Shown here in pieces: positions 10,769 to 20,804 of a DNA stretch of 64,000 bases (the first letter of the stretch is position 1; each line of letters starts with the position of its first letter). Origin of the DNA: CAVQJU01 sp963729215 (GTDB lineage: Bacteria; Acidobacteriota; Vicinamibacteria; Vicinamibacterales; CAVVIG01). The DNA is taken from assembly GCA_963729215.1 (NCBI GenBank), contig CAVSND010000020.1, positions 1-64,000 of the forward strand. Direction: 5' to 3'. A program made the position numbers and the translations under genes. The notes beneath the pieces were generated by a model. That model did no database searches. It had not been told where the DNA came from and saw only the letters and a list, made by a program, of their open reading frames with translations.

Positions 10769-13285
10769 TCAGCGCGCGCGCGATAGCTCGGCTGCTTTGC
10801 CTGAAGGGTCGAAGCCGGGCATCGTGAAACGGAAGACGCGATTGGCGGGCGTGACCTGGATCGTCTGCGTGGTCGGCTGGGTCACGCCCCCGTTCTCCAG
10901 GCGCAGCGTGTAGGTTCCGGGCACGAGCGCGGCCGAGAAAGGCGTCGGCTGCGCGGCGATCGTCAACTGATCCTGCTGGATGGTGACGTTCGCCCAGGGC
11001 GACGCGTCGATCGAGACGACGACCGCCGTGTCGGACGGCACCCACACCGCGTTGCTGACGGCGAGGTTGCCGGCCGGCAGCACGGCGCGAGCCTGGTAGT
11101 AGTGGCCGGTGTCTCCGGACGCAATGGGAATGACGGCGCTGCCCGTCGCAGGAATCGTGACGCCACCGTCGCCGCCGCCGAACGGCGCCGTATCCCTCAA
11201 CACCGGAACCCTTCGCGGAAGCCCCGCCGCGTCGCCGCGGAACCCCAACTCGAGTTGCGCCGGCGGCCCGGCGATGTACGAGAGCTGATACGCATCCTGG
11301 CGGTGGTCGAGCGCGCGAGCCGGGAACGCACGGACCAGCAAACCGGCCCCGAACAGAATCGCGGCGGCCATTGTGGCGGGCACGATCTCGCGCAGGCCCG
11401 GCCACGACCACGGCTGCGGCGCGGCCGCGAACGCCTCCGCGCCCGGCGGGGGCGCGGCTTGATCGCGTGAAGCCCCGATTGCGGCGTCGAGACGGCGGGC
11501 GAAGGCCGGGCTCGCGGGCAGCCGATGAGCCGCGAGGCGTACCTCTTCCCAAATCGGGCTGGCGGCCAGCGTCTTGATGGTTGCGAGCGACTCGGACGCA
11601 TCGGTCTTCGTCACGTCGGCAAGCTGGATCCGCTGAAGCGCCACGGACAGCTGCCATCGTTGATGCGCCGCCGACCCGGCCGCGGGTTCCGAGTCCGACA
11701 GCACGCCGATGATCGTCTGGCGGACAGCCGCTTCGAGCTGCGGTGTCTCGAGACGAACGGCCGCGAGGGAGCGCCGTACTTCCTCGTCGCTCATGCGGAT
11801 CACCGGCGCCGACGGGCTGCCGCCCTCGAAAAGGAGCGGCAACACCGCGGCGTCGGGCACGTCGGGCGCGAATTTCCTGCGCAACACTTCAAGCAGTTCG
11901 GGAGTCGGATGCGGAACGACGCTCGCCAGGCGCTTCATCCGTTCGACGTCGTCCTCGGTCACCCTGCCGGCGGCGAGAAGGTGCGACCTGAGGCGATCGG
12001 CCGGCTCGCCGTCGAGCCCGGCAAGGTCGCGTGCGGCCCGTGACAACCCGAGGCGCGTCATCGGCCAGACGTTGAGGTCCGGCGCGCGCGCCGTGAGGTC
12101 GTCGAAAGCCGCTGGCCAGAGGTGCAGGTCGGTCACCGGCGTGAGCCAGCTTTTTCTCAGCGCGCCGCGAAGGGCCTGCAGCCAATCGAGATCGCCGGTG
12201 GCCAGCGACGGCTCGATGCCGCTGCCCGTGCTGACGATCAACACCGGCGAGGTCGGACGCGCGCGGATCACCGTGTCGACCCTGACCGTGGCGCGAAACG
12301 GCCGATCCGCGACGCGGCGGGGATCGCCGTCGAAGTACCAGCGCTCGAGCGGCACGCCCTGCCGGACGAGGTCGCCGAGGAAGGTATCGATCTTCGGCTG
12401 CCAGATCCGCATCTCCTGGCAGATATCCTGGAACACGAGGATCGACTGCGCCGTTCGCCGCGGCTTGAACACGAGCTGCGGCAGCATCCCGCGCCGCAGC
12501 GTCATCCGCACGCTGCGCCGCACGTCGAGCTGCCGGGCCTGGGCGTCTGGCGTGAACGTGCGTCCGAGAATCGTCGCCGCGTCCTCGACGTCGGCTCGCG
12601 GAAGGTGGCCGGGGGGATCGCGCAGGACGAGATCGAAATGGTACGGCCCGGGCAGCGCGGCGAGCGCCGACGCCCAGGTCTCACGCAGCCAGTTGCGTGT
12701 CGCATGGCGCGACTTGAGCGCCCAGAAGATCGCCAGCGCCGCGAGAAATACCGCGCCGGTGATTTGGGCGGCGAACGGCCACTCGACCCGCCTTGGCGGA
12801 TCCGGCAGAGGCGGCGCCGACGGCGGCGGCAGCTCGACGGGAGTGACGACAGGCGGAGGTCCCGGCACCGGGCTCGGGACGACCACAGCCTTCGGAGTGG
12901 TCTGCGTCGGCTGCGGCGTGGGCGTCAGGGAAAAACGCCAGACCGCCGCGGCGATCATCGCCAGGGCAAGCGCCGGCGCCAGCAGCCAGATCCGCCGGCG
13001 CAACGTCGGCGGCGCGGCAGCCGGGGCCGCAGGTTCCGAGCGTGCGGCAACTGGCTCGAGGTAGATCTCGACGAACAGCTGGCGGATGCCCTGCGCCTCT
13101 TCTTCGTTGCGCGCGATCAGCGCGGCGATGGCGTCGGCGAGTTCTTCGGCGTGCGTCCTGTCCCACCGATCGAGCAGTTGCGCCAGCGCGAAGTGCTCGT
13201 TCAGCCCGACGCCGTACCCCTTGCTTCGGAGCACCTCGAGGAAGCCCGCGAACGGCAGAACCGGGCCTTGCGGAAGCGTGTTCAT
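10769..13285 (-). CDS. Membrane vWA-like protein of a TIR/MoxR/vWA ternary system
   Basis: The protein has about 838 residues from ATG 13285; the open frame reaches 13354 but that would overlap MoxR. The order is: an N-terminal helical domain like that of CoxE-type vWA proteins (FLEVLRSKGYGVGLNEHFAL, residues 14-33), a membrane span (WLLAPALALAMIAAAVW), a Pro-rich linker, a second span (ITGAVFLAALAIFWAL, about 175-192), and a vWA-like domain from about 200. Its first strand reads SILVFQDICQEM, so the MIDAS D-x-S-x-S is degenerate. Helical segments follow, then a third span (VPATMAAAILFGAGLLV), and a C-terminal beta-sandwich (PEGA-like, TYTLRLENGGV). vWA partners normally bind MoxR ATPases. 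The MoxR stop lies 7 bases before this start. The protein is probably the membrane platform or effector of the system. Confidence 0.75.
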   Translation of the reverse strand: MNTLPQGPVLPFAGFLEVLRSKGYGVGLNEHFALAQLLDRWDRTHAEELADAIAALIARNEEEAQGIRQLFVEIYLEPVAARSEPAAPAAAPPTLRRRIWLLAPALALAMIAAAVWRFSLTPTPQPTQTTPKAVVVPSPVPGPPPVVTPVELPPPSAPPLPDPPRRVEWPFAAQITGAVFLAALAIFWALKSRHATRNWLRETWASALAALPGPYHFDLVLRDPPGHLPRADVEDAATILGRTFTPDAQARQLDVRRSVRMTLRRGMLPQLVFKPRRTAQSILVFQDICQEMRIWQPKIDTFLGDLVRQGVPLERWYFDGDPRRVADRPFRATVRVDTVIRARPTSPVLIVSTGSGIEPSLATGDLDWLQALRGALRKSWLTPVTDLHLWPAAFDDLTARAPDLNVWPMTRLGLSRAARDLAGLDGEPADRLRSHLLAAGRVTEDDVERMKRLASVVPHPTPELLEVLRRKFAPDVPDAAVLPLLFEGGSPSAPVIRMSDEEVRRSLAAVRLETPQLEAAVRQTIIGVLSDSEPAAGSAAHQRWQLSVALQRIQLADVTKTDASESLATIKTLAASPIWEEVRLAAHRLPASPAFARRLDAAIGASRDQAAPPPGAEAFAAAPQPWSWPGLREIVPATMAAAILFGAGLLVRAFPARALDHRQDAYQLSYIAGPPAQLELGFRGDAAGLPRRVPVLRDTAPFGGGDGGVTIPATGSAVIPIASGDTGHYYQARAVLPAGNLAVSNAVWVPSDTAVVVSIDASPWANVTIQQDQLTIAAQPTPFSAALVPGTYTLRLENGGVTQPTTQTIQVTPANRVFRFTMPGFDPSGKAAELSRAR

Positions 13286-13292
13286 CCGGTCA

Positions 13293-14186
13293 TCAATCGA
13301 GTGCCCGCGCGAGCAGGGCCGAATCCTGCTCAGACTTCGCGAGCGCACCCACAAACGGCAGCTCGGACGTCTTTTGTGTGCCGAGCACCGCGGGATCGAT
13401 GCCGGCGGCGTGGAGCACGCGCACCCACGCGATCAGCTCGGCGGTGGACGGCTTCTTCTCGATCCCCGGCACCTGGCGCACCTGCTCGAATCGCTTCGTG
13501 GCGACTTCAACCAGGCGATCTGCCAGGTTCAGGTGGCCGAGCCGCTCACGCAGGATGGCCTGGAGGCGATCGCCGGCGGGGAACTCGATGTGGTGGAAGA
13601 TGCACCGGCGCAGGAACGGATCGGGCAGCTGCCGTTCGCTGTTGCTGGTGACGACGACGATGGGCCGTTGCGCGGCCTTGCAGGTCAGGCCCAGCTCCGG
13701 GACACGGAACTCCATCCGGTCGAGCTCGTCGAGCAGATCGTTGGGGAAGTCGCGAGGCGCCTTGTCCACCTCGTCGATCAGCACGACGCGGGTCGTCTCC
13801 GATCGGATCGCCTCGCCCAGCGCCTGCCACCGGATATAGGATTCCAGGTTCTCGGCGCGGGCGTCGCGCGTCTGTGCGTGATAGAAGCGGAGCAGGTAGT
13901 CGAAGTCGTACAGCGTGTCGCGCGCCTGGTGATCGCTGCGCGTGTGGAACTCGAGCACCGGCCCGAACCCGAGCTCGGTGGCGATCGACCACGCCAGCAT
14001 CGTCTTACCCGTGCCGGGCTCCCCGGTCACGAGGATCGGCTGCTCGACCGCCAGCGCCGTGTTGACCGCCGTGACGAGCTTCGGATCGGCGAGATAGCGT
14101 CCCGTTTCACCACGGCTCTGGACGGCGGCGCCCGACGGATTCGAGCCGTCGCCCTTGTAGCGGATCCACGTAGTCCCCCGCGTCAT
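13293..14186 (-). CDS. MoxR-type AAA+ ATPase of the ternary conflict-type system
   Basis: The protein has 297 residues. Walker A is GEPGTGKT in LVTGEPGTGKTMLAWSIA, Walker B is RVVLIDEVDKAPRDFPNDLL, sensor 1 is VVVTSNSERQLPD, and the arginine finger is in DPFLRRCIFHHIEFP. The segment HQARDTLYDFDYLLRFYHAQ after beta-2 is typical of the MoxR branch found in conflict systems rather than of the housekeeping MoxR/RavA group. The protein would use ATP to remodel or load the vWA partner encoded just downstream (7-base gap). Its start ATG overlaps the stop of the TIR gene by 4 bases (14183-14186), showing translational coupling in the order TIR, MoxR, vWA. All catalytic residues are intact. Confidence 0.9.
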   Translation of the reverse strand: MTRGTTWIRYKGDGSNPSGAAVQSRGETGRYLADPKLVTAVNTALAVEQPILVTGEPGTGKTMLAWSIATELGFGPVLEFHTRSDHQARDTLYDFDYLLRFYHAQTRDARAENLESYIRWQALGEAIRSETTRVVLIDEVDKAPRDFPNDLLDELDRMEFRVPELGLTCKAAQRPIVVVTSNSERQLPDPFLRRCIFHHIEFPAGDRLQAILRERLGHLNLADRLVEVATKRFEQVRQVPGIEKKPSTAELIAWVRVLHAAGIDPAVLGTQKTSELPFVGALAKSEQDSALLARALD

Positions 14187-15442
14187 GTCACGCTCCTCGC
14201 GTCAGGCATGTAGTCGTCGATGGCTTGAAACACCTCGCGCGGCGTTTTCGGGTTCTGTATTTTGATGCGCCGCAGCAGCCAGGCTTTCTGCGCGTCGTTC
14301 AGTTTCATCACGTCGCAGAACTCGTCGAGATCCGCGTCGGTGATGTCGTTGAGCTCGTGCAGGCGGATGGCGGGGAGCACCGGCTTGGCGCCGGTGCGCA
14401 TCCGGATCATCAGTTGCTCGGCCTCGGGCTTGCCTTCATCCGGGCCTTGCCCCCGCAGCCGCATCCACGTCAACAGGTGCGCGGTCAGGCCGGCGTCGCG
14501 CGGCCACTCGATCGGCTGCAGGCATTTGACGTTCATCTGAGCCTGGCACTCGTCGATGAGTTCCGGCAGCCACATCGTGTAGTAGTCGACGAGCGGCTGG
14601 TCGACGAAACGGGCGCGCAGGCAGGGGTGGATCATCACGATGTTCGTACGGGCGAGGCGGAGCCCCAGTTCGCGGCCGAGCGACTTCGTCGTCACGTTGA
14701 GGGCCCGCGCGAGCGCCTCCCTGAACTCGTCGCGGCTCCGCGGCCGCGTCGGCCAATCGACGATGACGACGCTTCGCGGCGGATCCATCCGCAGCAGGAG
14801 CTGGACGCGTTCGAGGAAATGCTCGTGGGCCTGCCCGACGACGCCCGGGACAAGGATGATCTCATGCGACCCGTCGGTGGCGAGATCGTCCACCGTTTTC
14901 CACTGCACCGCCCGGTTGCAGCGCAGCGATGGCCGCCCCGACGCGAGCGGCTTCGATCGACGCGGTGGCGGAATCGCCGCGGCCGTCGCCGTGATCGTGC
15001 GTCCGCGCAGGCTCCACTCCTCCACGGGGCCAGGCTCGCGCCCGGTGACGGCGCAATGGACCTGCCAGAAGCGCGCATCGTTGTCGACGTCGTCCGTCGG
15101 CCAGACGACGCCCGTCATGGCGGTGAGCGCGGGCGGGATGACCATGCGCTCGGGCGCGACTCGAAAGACTGGTACGCGCCTGACGACCTCGGGGTCGAGC
15201 TTTCTGAACTGCTCGAGTTCGAACGCGGTCCACTCGCTCCCGAGCCAGGACGGCGACACGAGGAATACTCCGGCGTGGCTGGCGGCGATCGCGCGCTCGA
15301 TGTCGGCCTGCAGCCGGCTGCCTCCGGTCAGCGAGGCCTCGTCCAGCCACGCGTCGATTCCGGCGTCGCGGAGCCGCGCGGCGAGGTAGCGCGCCAGTTC
15401 CGTGTCGGCAGGCGTGTGGGCGTAACTGATGAAGACCTGCAT
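14183..15442 (-). CDS. TIR domain plus STAND-like protein, lead gene of ternary system
   Basis: The protein has 419 residues from ATG 15442; upstream codons to 15568 would run through the divergent promoter. Residues 1-130 are a TIR domain: MQVFISYAHTPADTELARYL, then WLDEASLTGGSRLQADIERA, then VFLVSPSWLGSEWTAFELEQ with the W-x3-E that carries the likely catalytic Glu of NADase TIRs. A linker is followed by a C-terminal domain (HEIILVPGVVGQAHEHFLER, SVVIVDWPTRPRSRDEF, NIVMIHPCLRARFV, YYTMWLPELIDEC). It looks like the inactive STAND module of vWA/MoxR systems: a STAND-like order without a P-loop. The TIR is the likely toxic effector (NAD cleavage). Family assignment of the C-terminal half is from memory of the motifs. 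Confidence 0.78.
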   Translation of the reverse strand: MQVFISYAHTPADTELARYLAARLRDAGIDAWLDEASLTGGSRLQADIERAIAASHAGVFLVSPSWLGSEWTAFELEQFRKLDPEVVRRVPVFRVAPERMVIPPALTAMTGVVWPTDDVDNDARFWQVHCAVTGREPGPVEEWSLRGRTITATAAAIPPPRRSKPLASGRPSLRCNRAVQWKTVDDLATDGSHEIILVPGVVGQAHEHFLERVQLLLRMDPPRSVVIVDWPTRPRSRDEFREALARALNVTTKSLGRELGLRLARTNIVMIHPCLRARFVDQPLVDYYTMWLPELIDECQAQMNVKCLQPIEWPRDAGLTAHLLTWMRLRGQGPDEGKPEAEQLMIRMRTGAKPVLPAIRLHELNDITDADLDEFCDVMKLNDAQKAWLLRRIKIQNPKTPREVFQAIDDYMPDARSVT

Positions 15443-15495
15443 GCCGTCGAGCCCAAAGTATAGTACCCCGGCACCTGCGGACGCGCGTCCGCCGC

Positions 15496-15533
15496 GCCCT
15501 CGTTTTTCACGCGAAAAAACAGCGGGCGAGGGC
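15496..15533. promoter_or_regulatory. Inverted repeat in the divergent promoter of the TIR operon
   Basis: GCCCTCG (15496-15502) pairs with CGAGGGC (15527-15533). Inside it GTTTTTC (15502-15508) faces GAAAAAAC (15513-15520) around an ACGC loop. It lies in the 119-base gap between the TIR start (15442) and the methyltransferase start (15562), and is the only A/T-run palindrome there. It could be an operator or a structured leader; it has not been tied to a known regulator. Confidence 0.4.
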
Positions 15534-15561
15534 TCATCGGGGCGTTGTAAGCTGTGCCTCC

Positions 15562-16377
15562 ATGCCAACGATTGGCGACAAGTACGTACTGACCGGCACC
15601 GGCCGAAGCGACCACGATCGATTGCGCGTGATCAGCGAGATTCACGACGGCCGCACGCGTGAGCTGCTGCTCCGCGCCGGGTTTGCGCCGGGGCAGCGTT
15701 TCGTCGAATTTGGCTGCGGCCTCGGCTACGTGACACGGTGGGCGGCTGGTCAGGGAGCACACGCGACCGGCATCGATCTGAACCCGGAGCAGGTCGCCGT
15801 GGCCGACGGCCTCGCGCGCGAGGCCGGTCTGCAGACGGCGCAGTTTCGTCGGGGCAGCGTGTACGAGCCAAACCTGGAGCCTGGCGTGGATATGTCCTAC
15901 TCGCGCTGGCTGATGGTGCACCTGAACAAACCGGTAGAGGCGATGCGAGCCATCTACAAGATGTTGAAGCCGGGCGGCGTCATGGTCTGCGAGGAGGCGG
16001 ACGTCAGCGCGGTCTACGCGGAGCCGAGCTCGCCCGCGTATATCGAACTGCGCGAGATTTGCCTGGAGGCAGGCCGCCAGCGCGGTGTCGATTACTCGGG
16101 CGGTCGGCGGGCTCATTCGTGGGCGAAGGAAGCGGGCTTCGAGGTCGTTCACGTGGACGCGTATCACCCGCACTACCTGACCGGCGAGCACAAGGGTTTC
16201 TGGAACTGGACGATGCGTGCGGTCGCCGAGGGATTGGTCAGCGAAGGCACGTTGACGGCCGATCGTCTCGAAACGCTCGTCGAGGGCATGACCGAGGCGG
16301 ATGCCTCATCAGACACGGTGGTTGCGCATTGCCGGATGCACCAGCTGATCGCGAGAAAGCCCGCCAGGGCGGCCTGA
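15562..16377 (+). CDS. Class I SAM-dependent methyltransferase
   Basis: The protein has 271 residues. Motif I is FVEFGCGLGYVTRWAAGQGA at about residues 52-71, motif II ends ATGIDLNPEQ, post-motif II is QFRRGSVYEP, and motif III is MLKPGGVMVCEEADV. This is a small-molecule type Rossmann methyltransferase. The substrate is unknown; its W-rich C-terminal half (GFWNWTMRAVAE) is not diagnostic. It is divergent from the TIR operon, with a 119-base shared promoter region. The start is ATG at 15562. Confidence 0.85.
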   Translation: MPTIGDKYVLTGTGRSDHDRLRVISEIHDGRTRELLLRAGFAPGQRFVEFGCGLGYVTRWAAGQGAHATGIDLNPEQVAVADGLAREAGLQTAQFRRGSVYEPNLEPGVDMSYSRWLMVHLNKPVEAMRAIYKMLKPGGVMVCEEADVSAVYAEPSSPAYIELREICLEAGRQRGVDYSGGRRAHSWAKEAGFEVVHVDAYHPHYLTGEHKGFWNWTMRAVAEGLVSEGTLTADRLETLVEGMTEADASSDTVVAHCRMHQLIARKPARAA

Positions 16378-16482
16378 TTTCTCACGCTATCGCCTTACAG
16401 GTCAGCCACTTAGACACGAACGCGAGACCGTGCTCCCGTGGCGTCTGAACGATTCAGCAGGAATTTGCGTCAGAGAGCTTAC

Positions 16483-17124
16483 ATGCCGGCCGCCTCACCT
16501 GGAGAGTCGTTCCGCAAACTCCTTTCACAGCTCACGCAGTTTGCCGCGCATCTTGTCGGGCGCGAATCGCCCTGGGAGCCGGTACGCATGCGAGTGCCGG
16601 CCAGCGTGTTCGGGCCAGGCTCGCGGCAGTCGTTCGACAAATACTTCGAGGGCGAGAGCTGCGTGCGAGTCGGGACCATCGACGACATCGTGGCCTGGCT
16701 GCAGACCTGCGAATACGTCACCGACCTCGAGTTGTTCCGCGAGCCCGACGTCTGGCAGCATCCCGCGATCTTCGAGAAACGGAAACGAGGCGATTGCGAA
16801 GACTTTGCGCTGTGGGCGTGGCGCAAGCTGTCCGAGCTTGGCATCGACGCCGACTTCTGCGTGGGACGCGTGATCTGCGCCGATCGGCCGGAAATCGATC
16901 GCCAGCACGCGTGGGTGGTCTATCGCGTCAACGGGACGGCGTTTCTCTTCGAGCCTGCCGCGCACACGGCGGCGAGCATGATTCGCCCGCTGGCCGAGGC
17001 GATGGACGAGTACGTTCCGCACTTTGCCGTGAACCAGCGATTCGACACCTATGCGTTTGTCGGCTGTGCGGCCGACTCCCGCCGCTCCAGCCTGAGCCGC
17101 CGCGACACCAGTCTCGCGACCTGA
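16483..17124 (+). CDS. Transglutaminase-like (BTLCP-type) cysteine peptidase family protein
   Basis: The protein has about 213 residues from ATG 16483; a GTG at 16438 is also in frame. The catalytic Cys sits in KRGDCEDFALWAWRKL, the His in RQHAWVVYRV and the Asp/Glu in FLFEPAAH, the order seen in bacterial transglutaminase-like cysteine proteinases. FDKYFEGESCVRVGTIDD precedes the core. No export signal is apparent. Substrate and partner are unknown. It follows the methyltransferase by about 100 bases on the same strand, so co-transcription is possible but not shown. Confidence 0.75.
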   Translation: MPAASPGESFRKLLSQLTQFAAHLVGRESPWEPVRMRVPASVFGPGSRQSFDKYFEGESCVRVGTIDDIVAWLQTCEYVTDLELFREPDVWQHPAIFEKRKRGDCEDFALWAWRKLSELGIDADFCVGRVICADRPEIDRQHAWVVYRVNGTAFLFEPAAHTAASMIRPLAEAMDEYVPHFAVNQRFDTYAFVGCAADSRRSSLSRRDTSLAT

Positions 17125-17178
17125 CGCGCACCGCCGGTTGCCGGAAAGGCGGCGTTCCGCGCTCCTCGATGTCGGAGG

Positions 17179-17198
17179 GCTTCCGAAATTTCGGAGGC
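17179..17198. promoter_or_regulatory. Palindrome upstream of aspA
   Basis: GCTTCCGAAATTTCGGAGGC is an almost perfect inverted repeat with the 14-base perfect core TCCGAAATTTCGGA (17182-17195). A perfect even-length core is typical of a dimeric regulator site. It lies about 255 bases before the aspA start and could equally be part of the 3' end of the upstream gene. Confidence 0.4.
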
Positions 17199-17298
17199 GC
17201 GGCCCGTCGCCGGCGCTCGCGCGCGATCCTGCCCATGACGGTCGGTCGGCAGTTCCTCACGACCGGCTGTGACTCTCCGGCGCCATTTCCTTAGGAAT

Positions 17299-17316
17299 TG
17301 CCGCGTAATCGCGGCA
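17299..17316. terminator. Hairpin between transglutaminase-like gene and aspA
   Basis: TGCCGCG (17299-17305) and CGCGGCA (17310-17316) form a perfect 7-bp GC-rich stem with a TAAT loop, followed by TTTCC. It is a plausible rho-independent terminator for the upstream transcript, though the T run is short. Confidence 0.45.
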
Positions 17317-17451
17317 TTTCCCCGGTGCCGCACGGGGGCGTAACGTCCGCGTGACCCGCCTCGCCAGAGGCAAGCGGATTGCAATCTTCATTCTCGTACA
17401 CAAAGGCACCGGCGGCCGACGCGAGCGCGCTCGCCTTAACAGGAGTCTGCC

Positions 17452-18857
<1,406 letters not shown>

Positions 18858-18861
<4 letters not shown>

Positions 18862-19367
18862 CACGAGCCGCCGCCGGGGTTCTTGCGATGCTCGCTGCGC
18901 CGGCGCTCCTCGGCGCGGGCGGAGCACCGCAGGCCGGGAATCCGGCCGAGGCCTGGCGAACGTTCGCCGGCAGCTGGTCCGCACGTGGCCCGCGTCAGGT
19001 GCTTCCCACCGAAGGCGGTCGTTCCGCCGCGATCGTGCGGCTGTCCGGCGCCGTCGTGCTCGCGAAGAAAGATCTCGGTGGCGGGCTCCTCGGTGAGGCG
19101 ATCACGTTCGACGATGGGCAGAACCTCAGCGTCGGACGGGCCGTATGGACGGACGCGCGCGGGGATCGGATCTTCAGCGAGCTGAGGGGTGAACCGGTCG
19201 CAACCGGCCGCCGCGTCGTGGGCACGATCACCGGCGGTACCGGACAGTACGCCGGCGCGATCGGGGACTACTCGTTGACGTGGCAGTACGTCGCCCAGGA
19301 CCTCGATGATGTCGTGCAGGGGCGTGCGGTCGACCTCCGCGGACGGTTGCGGAAGGGAACACCGTGA
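18858..19367 (+). CDS. Small secreted protein of unknown function
   Basis: The protein has 169 residues from the ATG that overlaps the aspA stop. A signal peptide (AAGVLAMLAAPALLGAGGA) precedes a beta-rich domain: WRTFAGSWSARGPRQVLPTE, AAIVRLSGAVVLAKKDLGGG and GTITGGTGQYAGAIGDYSLT. The last motif resembles the strand-turn of allene-oxide-cyclase or dirigent-like barrels, but the match is weak and I assign no function. Its own stop overlaps the GTG of the transporter gene (19364-19367). Translational coupling on both sides shows it belongs to the aspartase-transporter unit, so a periplasmic role in dicarboxylate or amino-acid capture is a guess. Confidence 0.65.
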
Positions 19368-20776
19368 CATCGCCCCCCGGCCGAGGGCGGCTCGTGGCGC
19401 CCGCTGTGATTTCCGCCGTCATCCTCGGCACGTGGTTCGTCCCGCCGCCAGACGGCCTGACCGTTCAGGCATGGCGGCTCTTCGCGCTGTTCGCCGGCGC
19501 CATCGTCTTCGTCGTCGCCAACGCCCTGCCGATCCTGACGGCGTCGGTCATCGCCGTGGCGGCGGCGGTGCTGACCGGGCTGCTCTCGCCGGCGAAGGCG
19601 TACGCCGGGTTCGCCAACGGCACCATTCTCCTCATCGTGCTGGCGTTCCTGGTGGCGCGCTCCGTCGTGAAGTGCGGTCTCGGCGCGCGGATCGGCCACC
19701 TCCTCGTCAGCCGCTTCGGCCGATCGACGCTGGGACTGTCGTACAGCATCTTTCTCGTGGACGGCCTCATCGCTCCGGCTTTCCCGAGCAACACGGCGCG
19801 GTCCGGCGTCATCTTCCCGCTCGCGTTCTCGCTTGCCGATGCGGCGGGCGCGAAACCGGGCGACGAGAGCCGCCGGCGCCTCGGAAGCTTCCTGATGTTC
19901 TCGGGCATCGTGAGCCTGAGTCTTTCCTCCGCGCTCTGGCTGACGGCGATGGCGGCCAATCCGATGGGCGCGGAAATCGCGAAGGGCTTCGGCGTCCAGA
20001 TGGGATTCGGCTCGTGGCTGCTGGCGGCATCGGTGCCGACGATTGCGGGCATCGTGCTGATGCCGCTCGTCCTGTACCGGATCATCTCGCCCGAGCTGAC
20101 CTCGACGCCCGAGGCGCCGGCGGCGGCGCGCCTCGCGCTCGCCCGGCTCGGACCGCTGCGCCGTGACGAAATCGTGGTGCTGGTCGCCTTCGCCGGCATG
20201 GTGTCGCTCTGGGCATCGGCCGCGACGCTGGGACTGGACTCGACGGCGGTCGCATTTCTCGGCCTTGGCGCCCTGCTGGCGTCGGGTGTGCTGACGCTCG
20301 AGGACATCAGGCACGAAGGTGACGTGCTCGCGACGTTCATCTGGTTCGCCGTGCTCTTCACCCTGAGCAGCCAGCTCAACGAGCTCGGCTTCATGGGGTT
20401 CCTCGGCCAGCGTCTCGCCGAAGCGATGGGCGGCTTCTCGCCGGCGGCGGCGGGCCTCGCGCTGATCGTGGCGTACGTGGTGCTGCACTACGTGTTCGTC
20501 AGCCAGACGGCCCACATGCTCGCGCTCTTCGGCGTCTTCCTTGATGTCGGCGTGAAACTGGGGGTGCCGGCGGCGCCGCTCGCCTTTCAATTGTTGTTCG
20601 CGACGAACTACTTCGCCGCGATCACGCCGCAGGGCTCGAGCGCGAATCTCCTCTTCGCGGGCAGCGGGTTCCTGTCGCAGCGGGATCTTTATCGCCTCGG
20701 CGCCGTCTCAACAGCGTGCACGATGCTCATCTACCTCGTCATCGGAACGCCGTGGCTCAGATTTGTCCTAGGATAG
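19364..20776 (+). CDS. DASS-family dicarboxylate carrier (SLC13/YbhI-like)
   Basis: The protein has 470 residues with about 11-12 membrane spans. The two hairpin-tip motifs of divalent anion:Na+ symporters are visible: FPSNTARSGVIFPLAF near residue 145 and ITPQGSSANLLFAGSG near 420. The plant/bacterial 2-oxoglutarate-malate translocator branch (YbhI, SodiT) has this layout. It probably imports or exchanges C4-dicarboxylates such as malate, fumarate, succinate or 2-oxoglutarate across the inner membrane. The GTG start at 19364 overlaps the stop of the preceding gene. Next to aspartase, export of fumarate/succinate or uptake of dicarboxylates both make sense. Confidence 0.82.
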   Translation: MTSPPGRGRLVAPAVISAVILGTWFVPPPDGLTVQAWRLFALFAGAIVFVVANALPILTASVIAVAAAVLTGLLSPAKAYAGFANGTILLIVLAFLVARSVVKCGLGARIGHLLVSRFGRSTLGLSYSIFLVDGLIAPAFPSNTARSGVIFPLAFSLADAAGAKPGDESRRRLGSFLMFSGIVSLSLSSALWLTAMAANPMGAEIAKGFGVQMGFGSWLLAASVPTIAGIVLMPLVLYRIISPELTSTPEAPAAARLALARLGPLRRDEIVVLVAFAGMVSLWASAATLGLDSTAVAFLGLGALLASGVLTLEDIRHEGDVLATFIWFAVLFTLSSQLNELGFMGFLGQRLAEAMGGFSPAAAGLALIVAYVVLHYVFVSQTAHMLALFGVFLDVGVKLGVPAAPLAFQLLFATNYFAAITPQGSSANLLFAGSGFLSQRDLYRLGAVSTACTMLIYLVIGTPWLRFVLG

Positions 20777-20804
20777 GGGCGCTCTTAAACAGGAAAGGCT
20801 CATC

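Larger units (their letters stand above)
17125..17451. other. Upstream region of the aspartase island, with two hairpins
   Basis: No gene is seen in this 327-base stretch. It holds a palindrome at 17179-17198 and a terminator-like hairpin at 17299-17316, and must contain the promoter for aspA and the genes that follow. Just before aspA is CAGGAG, a good ribosome site, at about 17443. Confidence 0.55.
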
